64,000 nucleotides of DNA from Actibacterium sp. 188UL27-1 (GCF_016901225.1 NZ_JAFEUL010000006.1:173367-237366); one strand, 5' to 3'. Counted from the first letter of the stretch, positions 17,888 through 27,809 are shown. The notes: generated from the letters alone by a model not told the origin. A program made the numbers and translations.

Positions 17888-19198
17888 ATGCCTACCGAAG
17901 TCCTGATGCCCGCTTTGTCTCCCACCATGGAGGAAGGCACCCTCGCCAAATGGTTGGTCAAGGAAGGGGACACCGTGTCATCCGGCGACCTCCTGGCCGA
18001 GATCGAAACAGACAAGGCAACCATGGAGTTCGAGGCGGTGGATGAAGGCACCATCGGCAAGATCCTGGTGGCCGAAGGTACCCAAGCCGTCAAGGTCAAC
18101 AGCCCCATCGCCGTCCTCCTGATGGATGGCGAAACAGCCGACCAGATTGACACCACATCTCCACCCTCTCCGAAGGTGCCAAAGGCGTCCGACGCGGCCA
18201 CGGAAGCGGCTCCCGGCGGGAGCCCTGACAAAGCCGCCCCTCCGCCGCCGGCAACGGCAGCGCCGACCACAGCCCAGAGGGTCCGTATCTTCGCCTCCCC
18301 CCTTGCCCGTCGCATCGCCGCCGACAAGGGGCTCGATCTCGGCCACATCAAAGGCTCCGGCCCCCATGGCCGCATCGTCAAGGCGGATGTTGAAAACGCC
18401 ACCGCAGTGGCCCCCAAAGTCGCAGCAGCGGCCCCCACACAACCAACGGCTTCGGTCGCAGCCAGCGGTCCCCCCACAGATACCGTCCTCAAAACCTATG
18501 CCGACCGCGACTATGAGGAGGTCGCCCTTGACGGCATGCGCAAAACCATTGCTGCACGCCTGACCGAGGCCAAGCAATCCATCCCGCATTTCTACCTGCG
18601 CCGCGACATCCAGCTTGATGCGCTCCTCGCCTTCCGATCCCAGCTCAACAAGCAACTGGACGCGAAAGGTATCAAGCTCTCGGTAAATGACTTCATCATC
18701 AAGGCCTGCGCCCTCGCCCTTCAGGACGTGCCCGATGCCAATGCCGTCTGGGCTGGCGACCGGCTGCTCAAACTCCAACCATCCGACGTCGCCGTGGCCG
18801 TGGCGATCGAAGGCGGTCTCTTCACCCCCGTCCTGCGCGATGCTGAGATGAAGTCCCTCTCCGCCCTCTCGCGCGAGATGAAAGACCTCGCCACTCGGGC
18901 CCGGGACCGCAAACTTGCCCCGCACGAATACCAAGGCGGCACCTTCGCGATCTCGAATCTCGGCATGTTTGGGATCGACAATTTCGACGCCGTCATCAAC
19001 CCGCCCCATGGCGCGATCCTTGCTGTCGGTGCAGGTGTCAAAAAACCCATCGTCGGTAAAGACGGCGAACTTGCCGTCGCCACCGTGATGTCGGTCACCC
19101 TCTCCGTCGATCACCGGGCCATCGACGGGGCCCTCGGTGCCGAATTGCTCCAGACCATCGTCACCAACCTCGAAAATCCCATGATGATGCTCGCCTGA
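17888..19198 (+). CDS. pdhC: Pyruvate dehydrogenase E2, dihydrolipoyl acetyltransferase
   Basis: Core scaffold of the complex, transferring acetyl groups from lipoyl to CoA. 436 residues: one lipoyl domain (1-80, Lys43), a Pro/Ala linker, a peripheral subunit-binding domain (about 137-174, ASPLARRIAADKGLDL and GSGPHGRIVKADV), a second linker, and the catalytic domain (about 205-436) with the active-site DHRAIDG (408-414, His409 and Asp413). No E3 (lpd) gene follows; the next gene is queF, so E3 must be encoded elsewhere. A short 6-bp hairpin (19197-19212) overlaps the stop region. Confidence 0.95.
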   Translation: MPTEVLMPALSPTMEEGTLAKWLVKEGDTVSSGDLLAEIETDKATMEFEAVDEGTIGKILVAEGTQAVKVNSPIAVLLMDGETADQIDTTSPPSPKVPKASDAATEAAPGGSPDKAAPPPPATAAPTTAQRVRIFASPLARRIAADKGLDLGHIKGSGPHGRIVKADVENATAVAPKVAAAAPTQPTASVAASGPPTDTVLKTYADRDYEEVALDGMRKTIAARLTEAKQSIPHFYLRRDIQLDALLAFRSQLNKQLDAKGIKLSVNDFIIKACALALQDVPDANAVWAGDRLLKLQPSDVAVAVAIEGGLFTPVLRDAEMKSLSALSREMKDLATRARDRKLAPHEYQGGTFAISNLGMFGIDNFDAVINPPHGAILAVGAGVKKPIVGKDGELAVATVMSVTLSVDHRAIDGALGAELLQTIVTNLENPMMMLA

Positions 19199-19272
19199 AA
19201 CGATAACGTTTCTTAAGAAAGACAGCAGACGACAGTGTCGCCTGCGAGGCCCGACAACAAAGAGGCAGCCCC

Positions 19273-19737
19273 ATGAGCGCCGATATCTATCAAGATCTCA
19301 AACAGTTGGGCAGCAACGCAGCACTGCCCAACAATCCTGAAGAGGCGCAACTCGAACGGGTCCAAAATCCCCAGGCCGATGTCAGCTACAATGTCAGGTT
19401 CACTGCACCCGAATTTACGTCACTCTGCCCCATGACCGGCCAGCCCGATTTTGCCCATCTGGTGATCGACTATGTTCCTGCCGCCTGGCTGGTCGAAAGC
19501 AAATCGCTCAAGCTCTATCTCGGGGCTTTTCGCAACCACGGCGCCTTCCACGAGGATTGTACCATCTCCATCGCACGCCGCCTGGTCTCGTTTCTTGAAC
19601 CACATTGGTTGCGTATCGGTGGCTACTGGTATCCCCGTGGAGGTATACCCATAGACGTTTTCTGGCAAACCGGGCATCCGCCAGACACCACTTGGATCCC
19701 GGACCAAGGTGTACCGCCTTACAGGGGCCGTGGCTGA
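19273..19737 (+). CDS. queF: NADPH-dependent 7-cyano-7-deazaguanine reductase
   Basis: Reduces preQ0 to preQ1 in queuosine tRNA modification. 154 residues, the short unimodular QueF type. The catalytic cysteine is Cys52 in [13 protein letters not shown] with Asp59; the substrate-specific ESKSLKLY (75-82) and AFHED (91-95) motifs are present. The ribosome-binding site is AAAGAGGC. It lies 74 bases after pdhC and probably has its own promoter. A strong palindromic hairpin follows its stop by 11 bases and serves as terminator. Confidence 0.95.
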   Translation: MSADIYQDLKQLGSNAALPNNPEEAQLERVQNPQADVSYNVRFTAPEFTSLCPMTGQPDFAHLVIDYVPAAWLVESKSLKLYLGAFRNHGAFHEDCTISIARRLVSFLEPHWLRIGGYWYPRGGIPIDVFWQTGHPPDTTWIPDQGVPPYRGRG

Positions 19738-19748
19738 CGACGATACAA

Positions 19749-19826
19749 CATCATGTGTCGTAAAATATCCCCGCCGGAGGCATAGAATTTAATGCCTCCG
19801 GCGGGGATATTTTTGAACACATGATG
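19749..19826. terminator. Bidirectional terminator: full copy of the dispersed palindromic repeat
   Basis: A 22-bp perfect stem (left arm 19762-19783, right arm 19792-19813, 8-base loop) is flanked by a second pair of arms CATCATGTGT (19749-19758) and ACACATGATG (19817-19826). T tracts leave the stem on both sides (TTTTT on the plus side, TTTT on the minus side). It lies between convergent queF and cysE, so it can end both transcripts. Related copies are at 12968, 34278 and 38835. Confidence 0.85.
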
Positions 19827-19858
19827 GAAGTTCCCGCACGCGCAAAACCAACGGATTG

Positions 19859-20680
19859 TTAGCCTGCTGGAGTGGCACCACCCCTAAGCAACTGGTCCAT
19901 CGTGATCGAGGGTTGGTCGCATCCGGCCTCCCCCACGATCTTCGCGGGAACACCGGCCACCGTCTTGCACGGCGGCACGTCATGCAAAACGACAGAACCC
20001 GCGGCGATCCGGCTGCAATGGCCAATGCGGATATTGCCCAACACCTTGGCGCCAGCGCCGATCAAAACACCATTCTCGATCTTCGGATGCCGGTCATCGT
20101 CTTCCTTACCGGTCCCACCCAGGGTTACCGAATGCAGCATCGAGACATTGTCACCCACCACCGCCGTCTCACCAATGACAATCGAATGGGCATGATCAAT
20201 CATGATCCCACGGCCCATCCGGGCAGCCGGGTGAATGTCGATCCCAAAGATCTCCGAAATCCGCGCCTGGAAAAAATGCGCCAGATCGCGCCGCCCTTCT
20301 GTCCACAACCAATGACCGACCCGGTAAGCCTGCACAGCCTGGTAGCCTTTGAAATATAGGATCGGCTGCATCAGGCGCAGGCAGGCGGGGTCGCGTTCAT
20401 AGACGGCCACCAGATCAGCCCGCGCCGCCTGACCCAGATCCGGGTTCGCCAGATACGCTTCATCTGCAATCTCACGCAGGATCTGCTCAGACATCTCGCC
20501 AGAGGACAGCTTCATGGAGATCCGGTAACTCAGCGCCCGCTCCATCGTGGGATGGTGCAGGATGCTCGAATGGACCAGCCCGCCAAGGAGCGGCTCATCC
20601 GCCACGGCGGACCGTGCCTCATCCGAAATGCGCGCCCAAACCGGATCGACCGCGGCGATCTTTGACTGTCTCTCGGCCAT
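19859..20680 (-). CDS. cysE: Serine O-acetyltransferase
   Basis: First step of cysteine synthesis: L-serine + acetyl-CoA to O-acetylserine. 273 residues, the size of E. coli CysE. An N-terminal alpha-helical domain (1-140) with HPTMERALSYRI is followed by a left-handed beta helix (about 145-245) containing the active-site stretch IDHAHSIVIGETAVVGDNVSMLH and LGGTGK. The start has GGAGGACG. It lies directly downstream of the gene transfer agent cluster on the same strand with about 165 bases between, so read-through from the cluster is possible. Confidence 0.95.
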   Translation of the reverse strand: MAERQSKIAAVDPVWARISDEARSAVADEPLLGGLVHSSILHHPTMERALSYRISMKLSSGEMSEQILREIADEAYLANPDLGQAARADLVAVYERDPACLRLMQPILYFKGYQAVQAYRVGHWLWTEGRRDLAHFFQARISEIFGIDIHPAARMGRGIMIDHAHSIVIGETAVVGDNVSMLHSVTLGGTGKEDDDRHPKIENGVLIGAGAKVLGNIRIGHCSRIAAGSVVLHDVPPCKTVAGVPAKIVGEAGCDQPSITMDQLLRGGATPAG

Positions 20681-20846
20681 TTGACGTCCTCCGTCCCGTT
20701 GCGCTCACATTAGGCGACGTAAGACCCCGACGCCACTTGGAAAACGCCCCAACGGTAAAAATGCCCCTCGCAGGCACCCAGATTGCAGCGTTCCTGAGAA
20801 GGGCCAATGACTTGTTCACCGAAGCAAGCGAGCTCGATACCGCCGA

Positions 20847-21242
20847 TCAGGCCACTTTGGCGGGCCGGGCCGATGGCACCTCCGGCTTAGACACGAATTG
20901 GGGCTGAGATGGCCCGCCTAAGCAACAGGATCCTGACCCCGTCGGCGCGCGTTGCGTCGCCGGATAACCGTGCGCCACCAAGGCTTGCAATACCATCGCA
21001 AAACAGGCGCAAAATCCCGGATCCCCAAAGCTTTCGATCGGTGATCGCGGCAGGCGCGCTGCGGCCCCCATCAGACTGCCATTGCCCCAGGCCGGATGCG
21101 CCTTGCCAAAGCGGCGGCGATACCGGTCCGCCACCGCCGCCTGCCGCACCAGGCGCGCTGCCCGTTCCTCTCGCAGATCAGCTGGCAGGGCCAGCAAGGC
21201 CCGCGCGGCAAAAGCGACATCCGTGAACACAACCGGTCGCAT
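20847..21242 (-). CDS. Conserved small protein at the distal end of the GTA cluster
   Basis: 131-residue protein whose ATG overlaps the stop of the preceding DUF2793 gene (ATGA). The N-terminal half is helical and arginine-rich (RALLALPADLREERAARLVRQAAVADRYRRRFGKAHPAWGNGSLM in separate helices, about 12-57), followed by FGDPGFCACFAMVLQALVAH. It resembles proteins that accompany DUF2793 genes after GTA clusters in Rhodobacterales. Function unknown; coupling to the GTA operon suggests a role in particle assembly or host recognition. The longer frame reaching 21632 is out of phase with the real upstream gene and is rejected. Confidence 0.65.
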   Translation of the reverse strand: MRPVVFTDVAFAARALLALPADLREERAARLVRQAAVADRYRRRFGKAHPAWGNGSLMGAAARLPRSPIESFGDPGFCACFAMVLQALVAHGYPATQRAPTGSGSCCLGGPSQPQFVSKPEVPSARPAKVA

Positions 21243-21949
21243 CAGATCTGCGGCAATGCAAATCGGATGTAATGCAGGGCAATCCGAACTGTCCCACCAC
21301 CGAAATTTCCGCCCAGGGCCGTCAGCGTCAGCGGTGTGTCCGCATAGTAAGTCGTGGGCCCAGACAGAATACCGCTTGCAAATGACCCTGCGGCCAAACC
21401 CAGGCCCGATCCGAACCGATCCGTGGCCGCACCTGTGCCCAATTCCCACGCACTCAGCGTGCCGGAAATCGTGTCGGTCACCCGGGCGGATGCGGCAAGG
21501 ACCATGGCATTGGCCGGGATCACCGATGCCGTCGTATCGCTCGCCCCCGGGGTCATCACATGGTCGAACTCTTCGATCGCAACTTGTGTAGCGGCTCCGC
21601 TCGGGGACACTGCCAACGGCATGGCAACCCACGCTGTGCCCTCCCAGCGCACCGCGCGCGCCTCACTGGCCAGCCAGGCCATCCAACCGACATCCGGCGT
21701 GACAAAGTCCCATCCGCCCCCCACCGCAATGGCCACCTGGCCCGCTCGCCCGGCCCAAGCATCCGTCGCGCCGGCCGGCACGGCATAGGCCACACCATCA
21801 TCGGCAACAGGCGGAGTGGCGATGCTCTGCGACACCAGCCTGAGTTGCACCAGGCCGTCCAGCCGGGACAGAGCCTCGTTCACTGTCACGTGTTTCTGCG
21901 CCTGCGCAGCCTGCACCAACGGCAATCCGAGCCGAGTTGTCTTAGTCAT
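21242..21949 (-). CDS. DUF2793 protein, probable GTA tail-tip or receptor-related protein
   Basis: 235-residue protein. The N-terminal block TTRLGLPLVQAAQAQKHVTVNEALSRLD (residues 3-30, in parts) is the DUF2793 signature seen in phage tail-tip and GTA-linked proteins; repeated short beta segments follow (WAGRAGQVAIAVGGGWDF, WMAWLASEARAVRWEG), then a beta-rich C-terminal domain. It overlaps gp15 by 8 bases, so it is the next gene of the same transcript. A role in fibre or receptor binding is inferred from family and place. Confidence 0.75.
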   Translation of the reverse strand: MTKTTRLGLPLVQAAQAQKHVTVNEALSRLDGLVQLRLVSQSIATPPVADDGVAYAVPAGATDAWAGRAGQVAIAVGGGWDFVTPDVGWMAWLASEARAVRWEGTAWVAMPLAVSPSGAATQVAIEEFDHVMTPGASDTTASVIPANAMVLAASARVTDTISGTLSAWELGTGAATDRFGSGLGLAAGSFASGILSGPTTYYADTPLTLTALGGNFGGGTVRIALHYIRFALPQI

Positions 21950-24900
21950 TGATCACGATCCTTCTGAACGGGCCAGGACCGAACCGGTCCGACACTTGTG
22001 CGATACGAAGCTCAAAGGGGGCGGTGACACCGTCGGCCAATTGATCGGCCGCGGCATAGGTCCAATCGGCGCTGGCAACCAATGCGCTGCGCAGCTCCGT
22101 GTCGTCCGACCAAATGCTGACCTGGTAGACCTCGCTGCCCTCGCCTAGCGGCACGTCAAGTCCCGCCCAACTGTCACCGTCGATCCGCGTCCGCCGCAAC
22201 CAGCGCACGGCCAGATCGCCATTGGGCTGGCGTGTCGCGTTCAGGTGAACCGGTGCATAGGGCCGCAAGCCGATCCCATCAAATGCCGACTTGCCATGCT
22301 CATAGGACGGTGCGTCATAGGGCAAGGCCGCTGGACCCACGCGGTAATGGCGCTCCAACCCGCGAGCCGATACGGGCAGGTCGATCTGCTGCGGACGCCC
22401 GTCCAGCAACACCACCCGACTGCCCACGGGCCAAACCGACGGCATGACAGCATCCGTGCCCGCCTGCCCACGCAGCAAGTTGCGCAGCTCATAGGTATCG
22501 GGCGCTATCAGATCGGCTTCGGCGAACTGGAAAATCTCCCACCCGGCCGGGCTGCCATCGCCAATGGCCATGGCATTGATACCGTTCAACACATCGCCGG
22601 GTTCGGCCGATGAAAGTGTGCCGCCCACGACCTCCACCCGCACGGTGTTGCCGCGATCCCAGATGGCAACGGGCCCTGCAGGCAGATCGGTCAACGTCTC
22701 TCCAATCAGGGACGGCGTCTCGATCACGGTATTGAGCGCATAACCGTTGTCGGCCAGGCCCTGATACACCGCCACAGGCCCGGTCCAAGGAACGCCGGCC
22801 GCCGCTACATGGGGCGCATGCTCGACCTCGTTCCCGGTAAGCAGCGGCAGATCCAGAAACTGGTGGAGCACTGGCATCACGGGGGTAAAGGGCCGCGGTG
22901 TGACCTCTTCCTCCAGGCCGGGTTGTGGATCATAGATGTGATCCTCGACCCGTACGGCATCGACAATCCGGGCGTCGGCCAGCTCAACGGCATCGATCCG
23001 GTAACGCTCGCCATCCGCGCCGATCCGCACCACATCACCTGCACCCAAAGCGGTATCTGACGGTGGCAAAGCAAACCGTGCCGTATCCCGCGCGATCCGC
23101 GATTCCGACAGCCAACGCTCGACCACCGCCCGCGCCTCGGCCCGGTTCAGCACAATGGGCAAATCCGATTGCGAAACGGCCAACGATTGATCATCCGGAA
23201 AAATCGCCTCCGTAGCGCGCGCTTCGAAATCTCCATCCGCCTCGACATAAGACAGCCGGACCCGGCCTGCCGTCTCGGCCTCGGGCGCGCGAACCGTTTC
23301 GATATCCGCGCCGATATCAGACACATAGGCCAGCTGCCCGGTATCTCGCTCGGCAACCGGCTTGCCGTTCCGCATACGGAACTGCAAAATGCCATCGCGC
23401 TCAATGGCCTGGAACCCATAGGCCAACATCAACGGTTGCAGCGCAGCCCGTCCCCCGCTCAAATCCGCAACCGAATATCCACGCACCAGCCGATAAAGCT
23501 CGCGCACATCAATATCCGTCAATCCGACCCGACCGCAGATCTCAGCCACAACAGCACCCAGAGTCTCGTTCGAGGTGCGCCCGTTCAGCCAATGCCCGCG
23601 GGCATAATTCGCCCCATCGGACCAAAGCGCGGTATTGCCCGGAAAGTTTGGAAAGGGTCGAGCATCCCAAGCCCAGACATGGGCGTTCGACATGTCGACC
23701 ATCGCAGCACCATATTGAGCCGATACCGGGTTATTGTCTGCATCCGCCCAAAACGTATCCATCGCTCGCAAGTACTGCGCCTGGATCAGATCATCCCGCC
23801 CTCCGTTCGAGAAATGCGGCAAGCTGCTTTCTGATGATTTTGGATCCAGAAACTTGTTCGGCTGGTTCGTGGCCTTATCGATCGCTGCACTCCCCAATTC
23901 CGTAAACCAGAAAGGCTTGGATTGCGGTATCCAACCGGTTGGGGCGACCTGCCGGACGCCACCAATCCGCTCATGGTGCGGGTTGTTCCACCAGCCGTAC
24001 AAATCCTTGTAGCGGTAAATCCACGGCTCTCCATGGGCGCCATCCGTGATGGGTGTACGTGCCTGGGCCAACCGATCCGCATCGCTGGCATAGAACCAGT
24101 CATATCCCTCGCCACCATCTATGTTGGCCGTCAGGTATTCCAGGTCGTAGATCGAGTCCCAGACGGCATCCAGATGCCCATCCTTGTCCCGCCAATCCGA
24201 AAGGGGCATGTAATTGTCGATCCCAATGAAATCGATATCCGGGTCGGCCCATAGCGGATCCAGATGAAAATACACATCCCCTGACCCGTCCTCGGGCCGA
24301 TAGCCGAAATATTCCGACCAATCCGCGGCATAGCTGATCTTTGCGTCGGGCAAGATCTGCCGCACGTCACGCGCCAATTGCCGCAATGCCTCAACCACCG
24401 GAAAACCAGCCGCCCCCCGGATCTGCGTCAACCCACGCAGCTCTGAGCCAATGCAAAATGCCTCGACACCGCCTGCGGCCGCACAAAGATGTGCGTAATG
24501 CAAAATGAACCGGCGAAACGACCATTCAGCCGGGCCGGAATAGGTCACGCTCGATCCCGATACGGAAAAATCCGACACCGAAGCCTGGCCCATAAACGCC
24601 GCCACCTCGGCATCGGCTTGCGGCGTCTGGTCAGGCGACCCCGCCTGCCCCGGCGCGGCCGACAAGGTAATCCGCCCGCGCCACGGCAGGACCGGCTGAT
24701 CGAGTTCTCCGGTCCAGGGATCGCTCAACCCGTTTTCGGCCAACTGCTCCATCAGAATGAATGGGTAGAACATCACCCGCTGGCCCGCCTCCTGCGACGC
24801 GCGAATGGCTTGAATGATCGAGGCATCGGTCGGCGTCCCTCCGTAAACCGTCCGTCCGTCGACCTGAGCCAACACCTCCGCCTGGCCACGGGACACGCCC

Positions 24901-25856
24901 GACACACGCCAAGGCATCTCAACCCCATCGACCTTGCGCTGCTCGACCTTGGGCCGCAACTGGCACGCACCACAGCGCAGATCATCTCCAAACCATGACA
25001 CGATCAACGACACAGCACTGCAATTGGGCAACTCGCTGGTCAGCTGATCCAACGAGGTCGCAAAATCGGTCTTGCCGCTGGGCGCATTCAAATTGGCTGA
25101 ACGCACATCGCCCAACCGCGCCTTGTACCGCACCGGCGTTGTGGCCAGAGCATATTCTCCGGTCCCGGGCATCAGCGCGACGGCCTGAACCAGCCGCGAC
25201 ATGCTCTCAGTCTCCTCCGGGACAAAGGTCGGATCGGCCGGACGGATCACCTCGAACGAAAACTGCGGCACCCGGTTGCCATAGGCGCTCAATGCCAGAT
25301 CCTCGATCACCACATAAGCAATCCCGCGATAGGCAGGCACCAACCCGGTACCCTCCACGGCTTCCATCTTGGAATCCGGCAGTTGATCCTCGGTCCCGGT
25401 ATAGACCCGCATGTTGATGCTATCACGCGCAATCTCGACCCCATCGGCCCAGACCCGGCCAACGCTGGTGATCTCCCCCTCGCACAGGGCCACAGCAAGG
25501 CTCACCGAATAACTGAAACTCCGTGTCTTCGGTTGCGGTGGCGACCCCTTGCCGCCTCCCCCACTTTCACTGATCCGCTCCTGGAAACGGGAGGCCCAGA
25601 TAACCTGACCGCCCAAACGCACCCGGCCAAAAACCTGGCCCAATGCCTCGCCTTCGCCGGCACCGCTGACCCGGAACCGCTCGACCTTGCCGGTCTCAAC
25701 GACTTCGCTACCGGTTCCCAAAAGTCGCTGGTCAATCACCTTTCCAAGGGTCGCACCAACGGCCTTGCCCAGTACCGTCGCCGACAGCCCAAGGAACGAT
25801 CCCCCAAAGGCTGATCCGGCGGCCGCCCCGGCGGCTGAAAGCAATATCGTCGCCAT
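21942..25856 (-). CDS. GTA gp15, large tail-tip protein (megatron)
   Basis: 1304-residue baseplate protein. In the R. capsulatus particle this protein forms the iris of the baseplate and contacts the recipient. An N-terminal hydrophobic glycine/alanine-rich segment (1-35) could enter the membrane or line the pore. A TIM-barrel-like glycosidase domain occupies about 400-700 (WADPDIDFIGIDNYMPLSDW, EAFCIGSELRGL, WFTELGSAAIDKATN), followed by a phage-tail domain (about 700-1100) and a fibronectin-like C-terminus. The start is the ATG in TGATG overlapping gp14; a GTG one codon upstream is an alternative. Confidence 0.93.
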   Translation of the reverse strand: MATILLSAAGAAAGSAFGGSFLGLSATVLGKAVGATLGKVIDQRLLGTGSEVVETGKVERFRVSGAGEGEALGQVFGRVRLGGQVIWASRFQERISESGGGGKGSPPQPKTRSFSYSVSLAVALCEGEITSVGRVWADGVEIARDSINMRVYTGTEDQLPDSKMEAVEGTGLVPAYRGIAYVVIEDLALSAYGNRVPQFSFEVIRPADPTFVPEETESMSRLVQAVALMPGTGEYALATTPVRYKARLGDVRSANLNAPSGKTDFATSLDQLTSELPNCSAVSLIVSWFGDDLRCGACQLRPKVEQRKVDGVEMPWRVSGVSRGQAEVLAQVDGRTVYGGTPTDASIIQAIRASQEAGQRVMFYPFILMEQLAENGLSDPWTGELDQPVLPWRGRITLSAAPGQAGSPDQTPQADAEVAAFMGQASVSDFSVSGSSVTYSGPAEWSFRRFILHYAHLCAAAGGVEAFCIGSELRGLTQIRGAAGFPVVEALRQLARDVRQILPDAKISYAADWSEYFGYRPEDGSGDVYFHLDPLWADPDIDFIGIDNYMPLSDWRDKDGHLDAVWDSIYDLEYLTANIDGGEGYDWFYASDADRLAQARTPITDGAHGEPWIYRYKDLYGWWNNPHHERIGGVRQVAPTGWIPQSKPFWFTELGSAAIDKATNQPNKFLDPKSSESSLPHFSNGGRDDLIQAQYLRAMDTFWADADNNPVSAQYGAAMVDMSNAHVWAWDARPFPNFPGNTALWSDGANYARGHWLNGRTSNETLGAVVAEICGRVGLTDIDVRELYRLVRGYSVADLSGGRAALQPLMLAYGFQAIERDGILQFRMRNGKPVAERDTGQLAYVSDIGADIETVRAPEAETAGRVRLSYVEADGDFEARATEAIFPDDQSLAVSQSDLPIVLNRAEARAVVERWLSESRIARDTARFALPPSDTALGAGDVVRIGADGERYRIDAVELADARIVDAVRVEDHIYDPQPGLEEEVTPRPFTPVMPVLHQFLDLPLLTGNEVEHAPHVAAAGVPWTGPVAVYQGLADNGYALNTVIETPSLIGETLTDLPAGPVAIWDRGNTVRVEVVGGTLSSAEPGDVLNGINAMAIGDGSPAGWEIFQFAEADLIAPDTYELRNLLRGQAGTDAVMPSVWPVGSRVVLLDGRPQQIDLPVSARGLERHYRVGPAALPYDAPSYEHGKSAFDGIGLRPYAPVHLNATRQPNGDLAVRWLRRTRIDGDSWAGLDVPLGEGSEVYQVSIWSDDTELRSALVASADWTYAAADQLADGVTAPFELRIAQVSDRFGPGPFRRIVIND

Positions 25857-26293
25857 CACTCAATCCCTTCCGGAAAGGCAAACCGCGCCACAAGGCGGCT
25901 CTGCCACGGTGTGCTCAGCGCACTTTCCACCACTCCATGGCCTGAATAGGCGTGGATAAACGATGCCTGTGTGCCAACACGCCCAACGATCCCCAGATGC
26001 TTGGCCACCGATCCAGCCCGCATCCGAAACAGCAGCACATCCCCCGGTGCCACCCCATCGGCCAAGGCCTGGGGCCGCAAGTGCCGCGACGCCGCGCGCC
26101 ATAACCGCTCCTCGCGCTCCGCCTCCGACCAGTCGGGCGTATATGGTGGTACAGGTTCCGGCTCCTCACCATGGACGGCGCGCCAGACCCCGCGCAACAA
26201 ACCCAGGCAATCGCACCCTGCCCCTATGGCAGAGGCCTGATGTCGATAGGGTGTTCCAATCCAGCGCCGCGCCTCATCAACAATAGCGCTCAT
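25856..26293 (-). CDS. GTA gp14, NlpC/P60 cell-wall peptidase
   Basis: 145-residue peptidase at the tail tip, thought to cut recipient peptidoglycan during DNA delivery. NlpC/P60 motif GAGCDCLGLLRGVW holds the catalytic cysteine (Cys28 or Cys30); histidine is in AKHLGIVG (about 97). It overlaps gp13 upstream and gp15 downstream (ATGA and TGATG). Confidence 0.92.
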   Translation of the reverse strand: MSAIVDEARRWIGTPYRHQASAIGAGCDCLGLLRGVWRAVHGEEPEPVPPYTPDWSEAEREERLWRAASRHLRPQALADGVAPGDVLLFRMRAGSVAKHLGIVGRVGTQASFIHAYSGHGVVESALSTPWQSRLVARFAFPEGIE

Positions 26294-27180
26294 GTATCCC
26301 CCTTCAGGCTACCGCCCGTATTGGGTCGCGCCTGGCTCGGATAACTCATCAGCCAGTCTTCCCCCGGAATATCCGGAAATCCGCGAAAATTCAGATAGTT
26401 GTCGAATTTCAGGCGGCAGGTCACAGCCCGGCGGTCACAACCTGCTTCGACACGCACCCGATCTCCCACGGCAATCTCGGCCTGCAATTCCTGCCAAACG
26501 GCGATCTGTCGCAAACCGTTATCCGCCTCATCAGACTTGATCAGCCCGCTCAACCCGGCCGCCGCACCGGTCGAAATCTCCAACCGACCCCGGTCAAACC
26601 ATCCCGCAGCAAAGCCATCCAATCCGCTCAACTGAAATACCCGCGCATCGGTGACCTGCATCACCTCTGCCTCCGCGGCATAGCCAGGTGTCTCCAGATC
26701 AAACCCGCATTGCCCATCGCCCAACACAGCCGAACAGGGCTTCTGGTATACCCGACCATTCGGCTTGTTCAGCGCCTCGGTCAATCCGCGCAACTCAGCG
26801 GTAAAAGCCCCGCTGCCCCGGCTGACCTCACCGATAGAGCCGCGAAATTGCACCACCCGCTCGGCAGGTGCCGCCCAGTTCACCAACCAGGCCACAACCT
26901 CAGCCTCATCAAACCGACCCGCAAGAATGTCAGCCTCGGTGACAGAGGCATCGCTCAACGCCCCCAGGGCCTCGGTATTGTCCACCGATAATCCCGTGCT
27001 CTGGGCCAAGGCCTTCGCGGTCAATCCGGTATCTGCATTGAAAATGATGCCATCAAATTCCAGCGGTAAATCATGGTCGGTAAACCCAAACCGCCGCCCG
27101 TCCCTGCGGGTAATCGCCCAACACCGGCACACCGTCGTGTGCCCGGTCGCCAGGTGCGTATGCAGACCGGCGGCACTCAT
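26290..27180 (-). CDS. GTA gp13, tail hub protein (DUF2163)
   Basis: 296-residue baseplate hub protein with an N-terminal DUF2163 region (about 15-150; TRRDGRRFGFTDHDLPLEFDG) and a C-terminal BR0599-type domain rich in cysteines (CSAVLGDGQCGFD, RVEAGCDRRAVTCRLKF, GFPDIPGEDWL). In RcGTA the hub proteins bind an iron-sulfur cluster; the four visible cysteines here would allow that. ATGA overlaps on both sides show tight translational coupling. Confidence 0.92.
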   Translation of the reverse strand: MSAAGLHTHLATGHTTVCRCWAITRRDGRRFGFTDHDLPLEFDGIIFNADTGLTAKALAQSTGLSVDNTEALGALSDASVTEADILAGRFDEAEVVAWLVNWAAPAERVVQFRGSIGEVSRGSGAFTAELRGLTEALNKPNGRVYQKPCSAVLGDGQCGFDLETPGYAAEAEVMQVTDARVFQLSGLDGFAAGWFDRGRLEISTGAAAGLSGLIKSDEADNGLRQIAVWQELQAEIAVGDRVRVEAGCDRRAVTCRLKFDNYLNFRGFPDIPGEDWLMSYPSQARPNTGGSLKGDT

Positions 27181-27809
27181 ACCCGCACCTCGACCACCGG
27201 CACCGACGGCACATCGCCTGCCTCGAAACTCGCAACCGAGCTCTGGATCCGGTCCGTATCAAACCGTACCGGCACATCGAACTCGAACCCGGCGGTAATC
27301 ACAGAACCCGCCACCGGAACATCGACCAGGGTCACTGCCCCGCCAACCAGATCCAGCGCGTAATCCACATCCTCGACCAGCGCGACGCCATCCACGGCCA
27401 CCCGCACACTCTCCGCCACCGGCTTTGCGATGGGCCTGGTGTAGCTGTACTGCCCCGACACATAGGTCTTCGATAGCTGAAAGACGTCCGCCACGCCGTC
27501 CCCCAACCCAATCTGCTGATCGGTCGCGCCCACATCATCCGACGCCGCACCAGATTTGAAATCCGCCCAGTCCTTCCAGCGAAACCCGTGCAACTGCCCC
27601 CGCCGCGCCTCAAAGAAGGCCAGCAGGATGCCCACATCATCCAATGACCGGACCCCCATCCCGGCATCATACCGGCGGCGCGAATGGGTCCAGGGCGTGT
27701 TGCGCTCTTCAAAGCCATTGGCAAGCGTCACCACTTCCGTGCGCCGCTCCGGTCCACCGGCCGAGCCAAAGCTCAGCGAGGCCGGAAACCGTACTTCGTG
27801 AAAGCCCAT
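27177..27809 (-). CDS. GTA gp12, distal tail protein (DUF2460)
   Basis: 210-residue distal tail protein that starts the baseplate. The DUF2460/TIGR02217 signature is at the N-terminus (FHEVRFPASLSFGSAGGPERRTEV, in two parts, and RRRYDAGMGVRSLDDV). It is separated by 178 bases from gp11 upstream, the only large gap in the tail genes, which carries a GC-rich palindrome. Confidence 0.92.
   Translation of the reverse strand: MGFHEVRFPASLSFGSAGGPERRTEVVTLANGFEERNTPWTHSRRRYDAGMGVRSLDDVGILLAFFEARRGQLHGFRWKDWADFKSGAASDDVGATDQQIGLGDGVADVFQLSKTYVSGQYSYTRPIAKPVAESVRVAVDGVALVEDVDYALDLVGGAVTLVDVPVAGSVITAGFEFDVPVRFDTDRIQSSVASFEAGDVPSVPVVEVRV

Noticed and set aside
17978..19114. 378-residue antisense open frame across pdhC
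   Set aside because: It is a shadow of GC-rich codons in pdhC; no ribosome-binding site or recognisable domain.
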